From the NCBI RefSeq assembly GCF_006210265.1, contig NZ_VCNC01000001.1:382843-446842 (forward strand): a stretch of 64,000 bases of DNA, written 5' to 3'. Source of the stretch: Desulfovibrio sp. UCD-KL4C. GTDB lineage: Bacteria; Desulfobacterota; Desulfovibrionia; Desulfovibrionales; Desulfovibrionaceae. How positions within the stretch are numbered: the first letter of the stretch is position 1; every line of letters starts with the position of its first letter. The notes below the pieces were generated by a model. It did no database searches, had not been told where the DNA came from, and saw nothing but the letters and a program-made list of their open reading frames with translations. Below, one piece after another: positions 18,867 through 27,161 of this stretch. A program made the translations under genes and the position numbers.

Positions 18867-19385
18867 TTAGTTCTTTATCTTAAGATTGCGGAAAACCGCA
18901 AGCCTTGGATCGCCCTCTTCTTTTTTACAGGTGCATTCGCCTTTGTTTAAATCAGCTCCGCATTTAAAACAAAGTCCTTTGCAACTGTTGTTGCATAAGG
19001 GCTTTACAGGTAGAGCCATGACGAAATGCTCCCAGAGGAGAGCACCGATTTCTATTTTTAAGCCTTCTTTAGTTTTAACAACAGGAGACGGTTCTGGGTC
19101 TTCTGCTGTAGCAACTTGCTCAAATTCTTCGAACTCGGTTGAAATATTCTGCTTGTAGTCTGCCGTACATCTGTCGCAAATTAATGTTATTGCACCGGAT
19201 GTTTTGCCACGGACAAGACATCCGTTATCTTGCGGAAGTATAAAGACTTCCGAAATAAGAGGTGACGCCGGGCGCGCGTCTATATTAAATTTTTTCCATG
19301 ATTCAGTCCAAAAAGTCTGATCATCAAAAACTAAATCTTTGCCCTCTTCGGGGATGTCGTTTAATGTAATCCAAATTTCTGACAT
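18867..19385 (-). CDS. yceD: DUF177 (YceD) family protein
   Basis: Member of the YceD/DUF177 family, whose gene almost always precedes rpmF. In plants and E. coli the family has been linked to 23S rRNA accumulation, but the exact activity is not settled. The 172 residues from ATG 19385 carry Cys pairs CDRC (near 80) and CNNSCKGLCFKCG (near 128-140) then CTCKKEE, a likely zinc site. GAGGA precedes this ATG; the longer in-frame start at 19490 would begin upstream of the predicted promoter and is rejected. Confidence 0.9.
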   Translation of the reverse strand: MSEIWITLNDIPEEGKDLVFDDQTFWTESWKKFNIDARPASPLISEVFILPQDNGCLVRGKTSGAITLICDRCTADYKQNISTEFEEFEQVATAEDPEPSPVVKTKEGLKIEIGALLWEHFVMALPVKPLCNNSCKGLCFKCGADLNKGECTCKKEEGDPRLAVFRNLKIKN

Positions 19386-19407
19386 ATTTTTCCTCGCGGA
19401 AGGGTTT

Positions 19408-19435
19408 CCTATATGAGTTTTTTTTCTAATGTCAA
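19408..19435 (-). promoter_or_regulatory. Sigma-70-type promoter for yceD-rpmF-plsX-fab operon
   Basis: On the minus strand TTGACA (19435-19430) is followed after 16 bases by TATAGG (19413-19408). The expected start of transcription, near 19401, is about 16 bases before the yceD start codon. The -35 is a perfect match and the -10 matches 4 of 6. Confidence 0.6.
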
Positions 19436-19568
19436 GGAAAAAGAGCTTGCAATTTTCTAAACCAACGTTTAAATGATACCTCTTTTGCATGTCAGGAGCA
19501 ATCCTTCTCGCTTAGGATTTCAAGTTATATGCAAATATGAAAAGGTAAGATCAATAAGGAGGTTCATC

Positions 19569-19781
19569 ATGTCCCAAGTATGCGATATATGTGGTAAAAG
19601 GCCCCAAGTAGGCAACAACGTATCCCACGCTAACAACAAGTCCAAAAGACGTTTTATGCCTAATCTTCAGAGTGTTCGCACTCAGCTCCCTAGCGGTGAA
19701 GTTAAAAGCATTAAAGCTTGTACTCGCTGTATCCGTTCCGGTTCGGTTGTAAAACCAACCCCGAATAAAAAAGCTGAATAG
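19569..19781 (+). CDS. rpmB: 50S ribosomal protein L28
   Basis: Ribosomal protein of 70 residues, [20 protein letters not shown], with Cys pairs CDIC and CTRC showing the zinc-binding form. A perfect AAGGAGG lies just upstream of ATG 19569, so longer in-frame starts are not used. It is divergent from the yceD-fab operon and followed by a strong terminator; it is one of the four plus-strand genes in the window. Confidence 0.97.
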   Translation: MSQVCDICGKRPQVGNNVSHANNKSKRRFMPNLQSVRTQLPSGEVKSIKACTRCIRSGSVVKPTPNKKAE

Positions 19782-19823
19782 TTTAGCGAATCAGACTTAT
19801 TATTTCTGCACGGTTGCCGTGTG

Positions 19824-19857
19824 AAAAGCCCCGTTCATTTTGTTCGGGGCTTTTTTT
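19824..19857 (+). terminator. Intrinsic terminator after rpmB
   Basis: Stem AAAAGCCCCG (19824-19833) with CGGGGCTTTT (19845-19854), 11-base loop, then a T-run to 19857. It begins 43 bases after the rpmB stop. Because A-rich sequence precedes the stem it may also act on the minus strand for little more than the gene at 19870 does not reach it in frame. Confidence 0.9.
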
Positions 19858-19869
19858 GTCGGCTCACAT

Positions 19870-20232
19870 TTATAGTTTTACCCAGTTTAAAGCTTCATTC
19901 AATTTTTCCGGATTATAAATTTTCAGTTCGCAATCCATAAGCGAGGACGCTATTTTCGATCCCCATTCCACCCATGCAGGACCGCCGACTATTGCTATTT
20001 TTTTAAAATCGTTACGATGAGTAAAACCGAATTTAGTGTCCGCCCACATAGCTTTCATCTCCCAACCATCAAAAGCTTCATCCATGTAGAGCAGTACATT
20101 AGCAGATTTATGCTCTTCAATGATTTTTTGCAGCGCTGGAACCCATGTCTCTACATAATCATTTTCAGTTAATTTTTCGCTTGCTTTAACAGCCAGCATG
20201 CATCCTTTACTTTCAGGCATAATTTTAATCAT
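19870..20232 (-). CDS. SpoIIAA-like (STAS/SEC14-type) protein
   Basis: Small single-domain protein of the SpoIIAA-like family (PF11964-type), 120 residues. It has the alternating strand-helix layout and family features: LTENDYVETWVPALQKII near 23-40, LLYMDEAFDGWEMKAMWAD near 48-66, and KKIAIVGGPAWVEW near 78-91. Members are thought to bind lipids or small hydrophobic ligands, but function is unproven. GAGG six bases before ATG 20232 supports this start rather than the in-frame TTG at 20238. It stands alone, with no sigma-factor or anti-sigma partner nearby. Confidence 0.85.
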   Translation of the reverse strand: MIKIMPESKGCMLAVKASEKLTENDYVETWVPALQKIIEEHKSANVLLYMDEAFDGWEMKAMWADTKFGFTHRNDFKKIAIVGGPAWVEWGSKIASSLMDCELKIYNPEKLNEALNWVKL

Positions 20233-20565
20233 GGCCAACCTCGATTTAATTTAGAGGATACACAAAAATCTGTATTGCCTGTTTATAAATTCTTTTTAAT
20301 TATTTTTCTATTTAAAATATTAAAATTACGCCATGGAATATGGAGTTGCATTTCCTGACAGAGGGATAGATTTGTCGTTTCTGCTTTGTTTCACTGATTT
20401 CAAAAACTGAATATTAATATTTGCGATGCAATACGGCGTGTACTGAACTTTTATAAGGTTGGTTTACTGTCTTCAGCTCTAGCTGATCAAAAAGCGGTTG
20501 CGGGTTATTTCTGCCCTAAAATAAGAGATGCTGGGGCAGGCTTTAGAGTGATTGGAAGCAGCAAA
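20233..20565. other. Non-coding region between ggt and the SpoIIAA-like gene
   Basis: AT-rich upstream of the SpoIIAA-like gene, nearer average composition towards ggt. It contains a weak 6-bp hairpin (CTGCCC at 20511, GGGCAG at 20534) without a T-run and a plus-strand open stretch of about 60 codons (20413-20596) with no start, no ribosome binding site and no recognisable similarity. I see no gene in it. Confidence 0.5.
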
Positions 20566-22236
20566 CTAGCAGATACCTCCTGCAACACCGTCTGATCTAG
20601 GATCGCACCCCGCGCAAAGTGTTCCGGTTTCTTCATCTCTACTTATTATTTGTCCGCGCCCGAAAAGCATTCGCTCATATCCTGATCGAATTTCAACCTG
20701 ATGTCCCATTTCTGAAAGTTGCTCGATAGTTTCTTTCGGTATGCCTTCTTCTAAACAGACTTTTCCTCCAGCTTCGCCAGATTCAATGCAGAAACGTAAA
20801 CGGTTAAGAGCTTCTTGCGGATCGGCTCCATCGTCAAGCATGGCTGAAATTACCTGCATATGACCTTGCGGCTGCATAAATCCTCCCATTACCCCGAAAA
20901 CAGAGTGGAGTGATCCGTTTTTGCGCAGGCAAATACCAGGAATAATGGTGTGATATGTCCTTTTGCCGGGGGCAAGCACGTTTGGGTGTTCCGGGGCCAG
21001 TGAAAAATTGTGTCCACGGTTTTGTAATGGAAAGCCTAAACCATCAGGAACAATGCCTGTTCCGAAATTCATATAGATTGAGTTGACCATGGAACACCCG
21101 TTACCGTCCTGATCTATCACATTGAAATACACGGTGTCTGAGCTGTTTACAGGAATACCGTGCTTAGCGTCAGGATTAGCCTTGTCAGAGTTGATTTCCA
21201 GCACTCTTTTGGTTCCGTATTCTTTAGACAGCAAGGTCTTAAGTGGAGTTTCATATATATGAGGATCTGTAATATGCAATCTTGCATCTGCAAATCCCAT
21301 CCTCATTGCTTCTATCTGATAGTGCAATCTTTTCGCAGAGCAAGGCTCTCCTTTTTCAACGAGGTTGATTTGTTCGAGAGTGTTTAAAGCAAGCAGGGCT
21401 GCAAGTCCCTGTCCATTCGGCGGGCATTCGTGGACTTCATATCCTCTGTATTCGGTTTTTATGGATTCTCCCCACAAGCTTTCGTGTTCAGCCATGTCGT
21501 CGATGGATAGCATGCCTCCATTCTCACGGGTAGCTTTAACTATTCGTTTAGCGATTTCTCCGGTGTAAAATAGTTTTCGAGCTTCTTGTGGAGTGCGCGA
21601 AGCTAGTTGTCGAAGGATTTCACCAAGAGTTTGGTTATGCATTATTTCTCCGGCTCTTGGGGCTTTACCGTTTAATAGTAGATTCATTCCACCTTGACTT
21701 GTAGTTAGAACTTCGCCTTCCCCTGTTTTCCATAGGCTGGCTGTTATTGGGCTTACCGGGAATCCTTCTTTTGCATATGTTATTGCCGGAGCGAAAATTT
21801 TAGAAAGCGGTAGTGTTCCGAATCTATCGATCAAGTCGCACCACATAGCGCATGCGCCGGGGACATTAACTGTGAGTCCATGGCGCGTAGGAAGTGACTC
21901 GCGAATGCCCATGCCTTGTATCTTTTTTAGCGTCATTTTGTGCGGGGATTTGCCTGATCCGTTAAGGGATATAACTTTCTTGCTTGCCGCGTTGTAGAAG
22001 AGTGCGAATCCATCTCCGCCTAGCCCCGTACTGCATGGTTCTATTACAGCCAGAGCCGCAGCTACGGCTATTGCTGCATCAGCAGCATTGCCGCCAACGC
22101 GAAGCATTTCAAGCCCTGCTTCAGTGGCTAGTGGTTGGCTGGATGCAACCATTCCTTTGGTGAAGTACACAGGGGATCTTCTGGAATTAAAGATAAACTT
22201 AGGCTGGACGTGTCTGGATACCTCAAAGGACGGCAT
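20566..22236 (-). CDS. ggt: Gamma-glutamyltransferase
   Basis: Ntn-hydrolase that transfers or hydrolyses the gamma-glutamyl group of glutathione and similar compounds after self-cleavage. The 556 residues from ATG 22236 include the large-subunit N-terminus (GMVASSQPLATEAGLEML, then GGNAADAAIA), the substrate block STGLGGDGFALFY near 69-81, and the processing site: Thr368 in SSDTVYFNVID aligns with the nucleophile Thr of E. coli TTHYSVVD. No signal peptide is visible, although the E. coli enzyme is periplasmic, so this one may be cytoplasmic. GGAG eight bases upstream favours ATG 22236 over ATG 22242. The gene stands alone between two terminators or gaps. Confidence 0.94.
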   Translation of the reverse strand: MPSFEVSRHVQPKFIFNSRRSPVYFTKGMVASSQPLATEAGLEMLRVGGNAADAAIAVAAALAVIEPCSTGLGGDGFALFYNAASKKVISLNGSGKSPHKMTLKKIQGMGIRESLPTRHGLTVNVPGACAMWCDLIDRFGTLPLSKIFAPAITYAKEGFPVSPITASLWKTGEGEVLTTSQGGMNLLLNGKAPRAGEIMHNQTLGEILRQLASRTPQEARKLFYTGEIAKRIVKATRENGGMLSIDDMAEHESLWGESIKTEYRGYEVHECPPNGQGLAALLALNTLEQINLVEKGEPCSAKRLHYQIEAMRMGFADARLHITDPHIYETPLKTLLSKEYGTKRVLEINSDKANPDAKHGIPVNSSDTVYFNVIDQDGNGCSMVNSIYMNFGTGIVPDGLGFPLQNRGHNFSLAPEHPNVLAPGKRTYHTIIPGICLRKNGSLHSVFGVMGGFMQPQGHMQVISAMLDDGADPQEALNRLRFCIESGEAGGKVCLEEGIPKETIEQLSEMGHQVEIRSGYERMLFGRGQIISRDEETGTLCAGCDPRSDGVAGGIC

Positions 22237-22354
22237 AAGCATTTCTCCGATTAGTAATTGGCTGATTTTGAATCACCCTATTGAAACTTAATCAGATTAT
22301 GCAAGCTTTGTTTTTGGAATAGATAAAATTGTATATGAATGTTGGCAGAAAAAT

Positions 22355-22389
22355 AAAAGCTCCGTACTTTTAAAAGTACGGAGCTTTTT
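22355..22389 (-). terminator. Intrinsic terminator after gltX
   Basis: Perfect stem AAAAGCTCCGTACTTT (22355-22370) with AAAGTACGGAGCTTTT (22373-22388). Runs of A and T on the two sides make it work in either direction; on the minus strand it ends gltX 26 bases after its stop. Confidence 0.92.
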
Positions 22390-22414
22390 GAACATACGTA
22401 AACTTGAATGATCT

Positions 22415-23809
22415 TTATGCGAGTGTTGCAGCTCTTTTCATCCGTGCAAGAGTTTCAGCTTTACCCATAACGAGCATTAGATCGTACAGTCCGCCGGGGC
22501 TTTGTACTTTTCCGCAAAGAGCTAAACGAACAGGCTGACCGATTGCTTTAAATTTGAGTTCTTTTTCAGCAAGGTAGCCGGTGTGGACAGCTTCAAGAGA
22601 GTCATGAGTGAATTCAGTGTCTGCTTCAATTCTGGCTGTCAGTTCTTTTAGATGATCTAAAGCTTCAGGAGTAAATACCTTTGCAACAGATTTTTCATCG
22701 TATTCCAGAGTCTCCGTACTTACTAAGAAGAAGTCAGACATGTTTGCCATCTCTTTATAGTTTGCAGCGCGCGGCTGGAGTAATGGGATAATCTTTTCAA
22801 GGTACTCATTCGAAACTTCAGCTCCTTCCGGAAGGAAGGAACGCATTCCTGGGATAAGTTCAGCTGGAGTTTTTGCCTTGATGTATTCACAGTTAACCCA
22901 GTCCAGTTTTTTGGTGTCAAAAACTGAAGGTGAGTTGCCGAGATGCTCAGTGTCGAAAAACTCGATTAATTCTTCTTTTGAGAAAATTTCTTGATCACCG
23001 TGGGACCAGCCTAGGCGAACCAGATAGTTTACAACTGCTTCAGGCAGGTAACCCATTTTTTCATATTCCATGACAGAAAGTGCGCCGTGTCTTTTGGAAA
23101 GTTTTTTCTTGTCAGGTCCAAGGATCATAGGAACATGACCAAAGCGCGGAATATCCCATCCGAGAGCTTTGTATATAAGAATCTGGCGAGGAGTATTGTT
23201 AACATGGTCATCACCGCGTACAACTTCAGTAACTCCCATGGTGTGGTCATCAACTACAACCGCAAGGTTATATGTAGGAGTTCCGTCAGAACGACGAAGA
23301 ATCATATCATCCATTTCGGCATTCTCTACTACGATAGGTCCTTTTATCATATCGTTGAAGGAAGTACGTCCGTCGAGAGGTGCTTTAAATCTGACTACAC
23401 GGTTTTCGCCGGGGCCGATATTTTTTTCGCGACAGGAACCGTCATACTTAGGCTTGCGTTTTTCAAGCATAGCCTTTTCGCGCATGGCATCAACCTGTTC
23501 GGTGGTACAGTCACACCAGTAGGCGTGTCCGGTTTCAAGAAGTTGGTCGATGTAGTTGTTGTATATGTCAAAACGTTTGCTTTGATACATCAGCTCTCCG
23601 TCCCAATCAATTCCGAGCCATTTCATTGAATCAAGGATAGCGTCAGTGTATTCTTTAGTGGATCTTTGCTGATCTGTATCTTCAATACGCAGTACAAATT
23701 TACCGTTATTGCGACGGGCCAGCAGCCATGAAAAAAGTGCGGTTCGTGCTCCACCGATATGTAAATGGCCTGTAGGGCTAGGGGCAAAGCGTGTTATTGT
23801 ATTACTCAT
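22415..23809 (-). CDS. gltX: Glutamyl-tRNA synthetase
   Basis: Class I synthetase charging tRNA-Glu (and tRNA-Gln in bacteria that use the amidation route). The 464 residues have the HIGH motif as HIGG in FAPSPTGHLHIGGARTALF near 7-25 and KLSKRHG near 240. Zinc ligands CDCTTEQ (near 98) and a later Cys are in place of the usual Cys/His set. AGGAG precedes ATG 23809. Its strong terminator separates it from ggt. Confidence 0.97.
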   Translation of the reverse strand: MSNTITRFAPSPTGHLHIGGARTALFSWLLARRNNGKFVLRIEDTDQQRSTKEYTDAILDSMKWLGIDWDGELMYQSKRFDIYNNYIDQLLETGHAYWCDCTTEQVDAMREKAMLEKRKPKYDGSCREKNIGPGENRVVRFKAPLDGRTSFNDMIKGPIVVENAEMDDMILRRSDGTPTYNLAVVVDDHTMGVTEVVRGDDHVNNTPRQILIYKALGWDIPRFGHVPMILGPDKKKLSKRHGALSVMEYEKMGYLPEAVVNYLVRLGWSHGDQEIFSKEELIEFFDTEHLGNSPSVFDTKKLDWVNCEYIKAKTPAELIPGMRSFLPEGAEVSNEYLEKIIPLLQPRAANYKEMANMSDFFLVSTETLEYDEKSVAKVFTPEALDHLKELTARIEADTEFTHDSLEAVHTGYLAEKELKFKAIGQPVRLALCGKVQSPGGLYDLMLVMGKAETLARMKRAATLA

Positions 23810-23852
23810 CGGGATTGTCTCCTGACATTTTGTGTGAAAAAGGCTTAAAATT

Positions 23853-23875
23853 GAAAAATCCGCCTCGTAGGGCGG
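23853..23875 (-). terminator. Intrinsic terminator after the Nfu gene
   Basis: Short stem CCGCC (23860-23864) with GGCGG (23871-23875), followed on the minus strand by ATTTTTCAATTTT. It lies about 50 bases after the nfu stop. Confidence 0.65.
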
Positions 23876-23928
23876 TCAATTCTTTTTTATTTTAAATGAT
23901 CGGGATAAAAACAGTCCCGACCATAAAG

Positions 23929-24153
23929 CTAATCAACAGATTCTACACCTTTTAATTCTGGAATCTCTTTAAGCAAGGTGCGTTCTACAACACTTTTTAG
24001 GGTCTTTTGAGACATAGGGCAGCCTTTGCATGCGCCTTGAAGACGGACCATTGCAAAGCCTTCATCTGTTACCTCAACGAGTTCAACGTCGCCACCGTCA
24101 GCTTTTAAAAAAGGCCTGACTTTTTCAAGTGCAGCTTCGACTTTATCGTACAT
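23929..24153 (-). CDS. nfu: NifU-like Fe-S scaffold/carrier protein (Nfu)
   Basis: Single-domain NifU C-terminal protein of 74 residues that carries a [4Fe-4S] cluster between two subunits for delivery to target proteins. The family motif is complete: PFLKADGGDVELVEV near 14-28 and the cluster-binding CKGCPMSQKTL near 43-53. GGAGG precedes ATG 24153. It has its own promoter and terminator and so appears to be a single-gene unit. Confidence 0.94.
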   Translation of the reverse strand: MYDKVEAALEKVRPFLKADGGDVELVEVTDEGFAMVRLQGACKGCPMSQKTLKSVVERTLLKEIPELKGVESVD

Positions 24154-24182
24154 GGTAAATCCTCCGGTTTGATATGCAAGGT

Positions 24183-24211
24183 CAAATAATGCCTTTACTG
24201 AGCCTTGTCAA
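24183..24211 (-). promoter_or_regulatory. Sigma-70-type promoter for nfu
   Basis: On the minus strand TTGACA (24211-24206) is followed after 17 bases by TATTTG (24188-24183), placing transcription start near 24176, about 23 bases before ATG 24153. The -35 lies within a TGAGCC/GGCTCA inverted repeat (24198-24222) that may be a weak terminator for the HDOD gene. Confidence 0.5.
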
Positions 24212-24232
24212 CGCAGGGCTCATTTATGTCCG

Positions 24233-25288
24233 TTATGCCGCCATAGTAGTCAGAATTGCGAAAGCTTCATTTAATGTAGAAGTTAGATCGCTGTTAAGTT
24301 CCAAAAGTTTGTCAGGAGTAAGGCCGTTCTCTTCCCATCTTTGGCTATTGATGTCTTGTATAAAAAAGTCTCCGCTACCACCTATCCCGAGTGTTTTAGC
24401 AATAATATTTGCAAAGTAAACATAAAGAGCTTCGGGTGATTTAACTGCTTTGGACGGGTTATGATGGTACAGAACAGCTGTAACAAGGGAGAAAGGCAGG
24501 TTCCACTTCCGCAGAAGCATTCCGCCCAGCTCGGCATGGTCAAATCCGGAAACAAGTCTTTCGGCCTTGAACATCATGTCTTTTTTGTTTCTTGATATGG
24601 ATGTTGCGGCAATTGCCCGTTCCGGCATAGTCATCATGAATACTGGTCTGCCTATATCATGCAGAAGTCCTGCAGCAAAACACCTTTCAGGTGAACCATT
24701 CTTGAACATTTTAGATAACTGGCTGGCTATTATTCCGCATGCAAAACTGTGTCGCCAAAAGAGTTGAAGATCAAGCATGTCAGCGGGGATGTCCTTAAAC
24801 ATATCCATGATTGATGTGCCAAGGGCAAGCGTGGAAAGTTGTTTTGTGCCAATAACAGCAACGGCTCGTGAAATAGTGTCTATTTTGGATGGAAAACTGT
24901 AAAAGGCGCTGTTAACCATGCGTAAAAGAAAAGCTGTCAAAGCCGTGTCACGAGATATTACTTTTTCAAGATCCGTTGCAGAACAGGACGGACCGTTAAT
25001 AACCTGCCTCATTTCGAGAAATACTTGTGGAAGAGACGGAAGTTTAATTTCAGAAGTCATGAGGGATATGGGGTCAACCTCGTCAAAATCTTCCGTAGGC
25101 ATAGGTAATGGCGTAGTTTCTTTATAAAGTTCAGGGTGTTCAACTAGATCACGAGCAACGTTTGCAACCCCGAGGTTAAAGAGAGTACTGAGTATAGGCT
25201 TGCTCATATCGGCACGCACGAAGCGTTTCTCCATCAGGACTGTTGCAGTTTGAAATGTTTGTTCAGGGATCGTGGGCTCTTGAGTCAT
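24233..25288 (-). CDS. HDOD-domain signalling protein
   Basis: Contains an HDOD domain, a metal-free relative of HD phosphohydrolases found in bacterial signalling and motility control. The 351 residues have the domain at about 75-275: LPSLPQVFLEMRQVI, then FLLRMVNSAFYSFPSKIDTISRAVAVIG, and a retained CFAAGLLHDIGRPV and HAELGGMLLRKWNLP. The N-terminal 70 residues (TVLMEKRFVRADMSKPILSTL) have no clear assignment. No catalytic GYP partner is present in the same protein. The gene lies upstream of nfu with no obvious functional link. Confidence 0.88.
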   Translation of the reverse strand: MTQEPTIPEQTFQTATVLMEKRFVRADMSKPILSTLFNLGVANVARDLVEHPELYKETTPLPMPTEDFDEVDPISLMTSEIKLPSLPQVFLEMRQVINGPSCSATDLEKVISRDTALTAFLLRMVNSAFYSFPSKIDTISRAVAVIGTKQLSTLALGTSIMDMFKDIPADMLDLQLFWRHSFACGIIASQLSKMFKNGSPERCFAAGLLHDIGRPVFMMTMPERAIAATSISRNKKDMMFKAERLVSGFDHAELGGMLLRKWNLPFSLVTAVLYHHNPSKAVKSPEALYVYFANIIAKTLGIGGSGDFFIQDINSQRWEENGLTPDKLLELNSDLTSTLNEAFAILTTMAA

Positions 25289-25380
25289 GCTGTCCAGCCT
25301 TGATTAGAGTTAAGTCGTAAATTTAATGTTACATTAAAATAAGTAGTTAGCAAAGGAAGGATTGCAGTTTAGGGTTTGTA

Positions 25381-25415
25381 AATAAAAGACCCCAGGAAAA
25401 TATTTTCCCGGGGTC
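25381..25415 (-). terminator. Intrinsic terminator of the betaine transporter operon
   Basis: Near-perfect stem GACCCC-A-GGAAAA (25388-25400) with TTTTCC-C-GGGGTC (25403-25415), then TTTTATTTAC on the minus strand. It lies 28 bases after the proX stop. Confidence 0.85.
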
Positions 25416-25442
25416 AGATATTTAATGAGTTAGAGCTAAGAT

Positions 25443-26294
25443 TTATTTAAGCCAAGAGTCGACCTGTTCTTTGTTTTCTTTGATAAAACGCTTAGCGTTT
25501 TCGTAAGGATCTGCACCTTCTTCCTGATTCCAAGCCATTACTTTTTGAAGCTGGTTGGCATCTTTCCATGCAAATTTGTCAAGGAAAGCATATACTTCAG
25601 GCATATCTTTTTTGAGACCTTTACGGACAACGGTGTTGATAGTTTCTTCATTACCAAGGTCTCCTTTAGGATCTTTCAGATATTTCATATCCCAGCGACC
25701 GAAAAGCCAATGAGGAGACCATGCTGTAACAACAATCCACTCTTTGTGTTTGATTGCATTGCTAAGACTTGCTGTCATTGTTGCGCCTGAACCTTCCATG
25801 AGTTCAAAGTCTTTCAGATCATAATCTTTCATGGCTTTTTCAGAAAGAGTCATAAGACCGGAACCGGGATCAATACCAATGACTTTGTGATTAAATTTGT
25901 CAGCATATTTATTGAGATCGGCAATTGAGTCGACCGTTACGTAACTTGGAACTGCCCATCCGAGTTTTGCGCCGGATACAATTGGTCCGAGATTGACAAC
26001 ATTTTTTTCTACTTTTTTAAGATAGTCAGCGTGTGTAACTGGTAACCATGCGGTTGCCATTGCATCTACATCCCCTGTTGCTACAGCCTGCCACATAATT
26101 GCAGCCGCAACAGGAAGAATCTCAACGTCATATCCCATACGTTCCTGTAGGACCGCTTTGATAACGTTTGTGCTTGCAGTTGCGCAGTCCCATTCAACAT
26201 AGGCCAGTTTTACTTTTTTGTTGCCGGCAAAAGCTGGTACGCTAAGTGAGGCGATAAGAAGGACTGCCATAAGCAGTACAAAAATCTTTTTCAT
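25443..26294 (-). CDS. proX: Glycine betaine/proline ABC transporter, substrate-binding protein
   Basis: Periplasmic binding protein that captures betaine-type osmolytes and delivers them to ProW. The 283 residues start with a clear signal peptide (KKIFVLLMAVLLIASLSVPAFA) and continue VKLAYVEWDCATASTN near 29, the OpuAC-type fold. Aromatic residues likely to form the betaine cage are present (VEWDC, TAWLP, SPHWLF). GGAG before ATG 26294 places the start there rather than at ATG 26306. It is the last gene of the proV-proW-proX operon, and is followed by a terminator. Confidence 0.93.
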   Translation of the reverse strand: MKKIFVLLMAVLLIASLSVPAFAGNKKVKLAYVEWDCATASTNVIKAVLQERMGYDVEILPVAAAIMWQAVATGDVDAMATAWLPVTHADYLKKVEKNVVNLGPIVSGAKLGWAVPSYVTVDSIADLNKYADKFNHKVIGIDPGSGLMTLSEKAMKDYDLKDFELMEGSGATMTASLSNAIKHKEWIVVTAWSPHWLFGRWDMKYLKDPKGDLGNEETINTVVRKGLKKDMPEVYAFLDKFAWKDANQLQKVMAWNQEEGADPYENAKRFIKENKEQVDSWLK

Positions 26295-26329
26295 GTGTCT
26301 CTCCATTTTGTAAGTGTTTGTGAAAGAAA

Positions 26330-27160
26330 TTATTTTTTGGAACCGACTTTCTGTAGTACGCGGTCCATGATAATGGCCACGATAACAATACCGATACCTG
26401 CCTCAAATCCTTTACCCATCTGAAGACGCTGAATAGCCTTCCAGACCTCTCCGCCAAGACCCTTGGCACCGATCATTGCGGCAATTACTACCATAGAAAG
26501 TGAAAGCATAACAGTCTGATTGACCCCTGCCATAATGGTAGGGGTAGCAAGCGGAAGCTCAAGTTTTATGAGTCGTTGCCAGCGGGTAGAGCCGAATGCT
26601 TCTGAACATTCAATGAGTTCTTTCGGGACCTGTTTAATGCCTAGACATGTGAATCTGATTGCCGGAGGCATTGCAAAAATTACAGTTGAGAAAATCGCTG
26701 CGACCTTCCCAAGTCCAAAAAAAGGAATTGCAGGTATTAAGTATACGAACGCGGGCATGGTCTGCATTACGTCAAGTACAGGCATGACTGTCTTGTTTAC
26801 GTACTTGCTCATGGCGGCGAGGATGCCGGTAGGTACACCGATAATTAAAGCCATGAGCGTTGATATGATGACAAGTGCTATAGTGCTGACTGTTGCCTTC
26901 CATAATCCCATGTTTAAAATCAGTAGCAGCCCTGCAATTGAAAAAATGCCGATTCTTTTACTTTTGGAAAGTCTCCATGTGATGAGTCCCACTATGAGTA
27001 TAAATACTAAAGGGGGGACAGACAGCATGGTTGTTTGAGCAAATCTTAATCCGGTATCAAGCACATCAGAAAAAGCTCTTGTTGCAAATGAGCAATGTTC
27101 GACTAGAAAATCGATGCATATTTCAATTGTGTGACCTACTGGAATACGTGGTATAACCAT
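26330..27160 (-). CDS. proW: Glycine betaine/proline ABC transporter, permease
   Basis: Inner-membrane permease of an osmolyte importer, 276 residues. About six hydrophobic segments are visible (for example LSVPPLVFILIVGLITW near 43, IGIFSIAGLLLILNMGLW near 72). The ABC-permease EAA loop ELIECSEAFGSTRWQRLIKLELPLA is near 180-205. The N-terminal 40 residues are amphipathic, as in ProW. It begins one base after the proV stop, behind AGGAG. Confidence 0.94.
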   Translation of the reverse strand: MVIPRIPVGHTIEICIDFLVEHCSFATRAFSDVLDTGLRFAQTTMLSVPPLVFILIVGLITWRLSKSKRIGIFSIAGLLLILNMGLWKATVSTIALVIISTLMALIIGVPTGILAAMSKYVNKTVMPVLDVMQTMPAFVYLIPAIPFFGLGKVAAIFSTVIFAMPPAIRFTCLGIKQVPKELIECSEAFGSTRWQRLIKLELPLATPTIMAGVNQTVMLSLSMVVIAAMIGAKGLGGEVWKAIQRLQMGKGFEAGIGIVIVAIIMDRVLQKVGSKK

Positions 27161-27161
27161 A

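Noticed and set aside
19473-19568. Upstream extension of rpmB
   Set aside because: The perfect AAGGAGG lies directly before ATG 19569 and the encoded 70 residues match full-length L28; the extra codons are non-coding leader.
20511-20539. Terminator after ggt
   Set aside because: Only a six-pair stem with a 17-base loop and no T-run on the minus strand.
20413-20596. Plus-strand open stretch between the SpoIIAA-like gene and ggt
   Set aside because: No start codon, no ribosome binding site, no recognised domain, and it overlaps the ggt 3' end.
23087-23629. 180-codon plus-strand frame opposite gltX
   Set aside because: Antisense to gltX, which has all catalytic motifs; composition reflects codon bias of the opposite strand.
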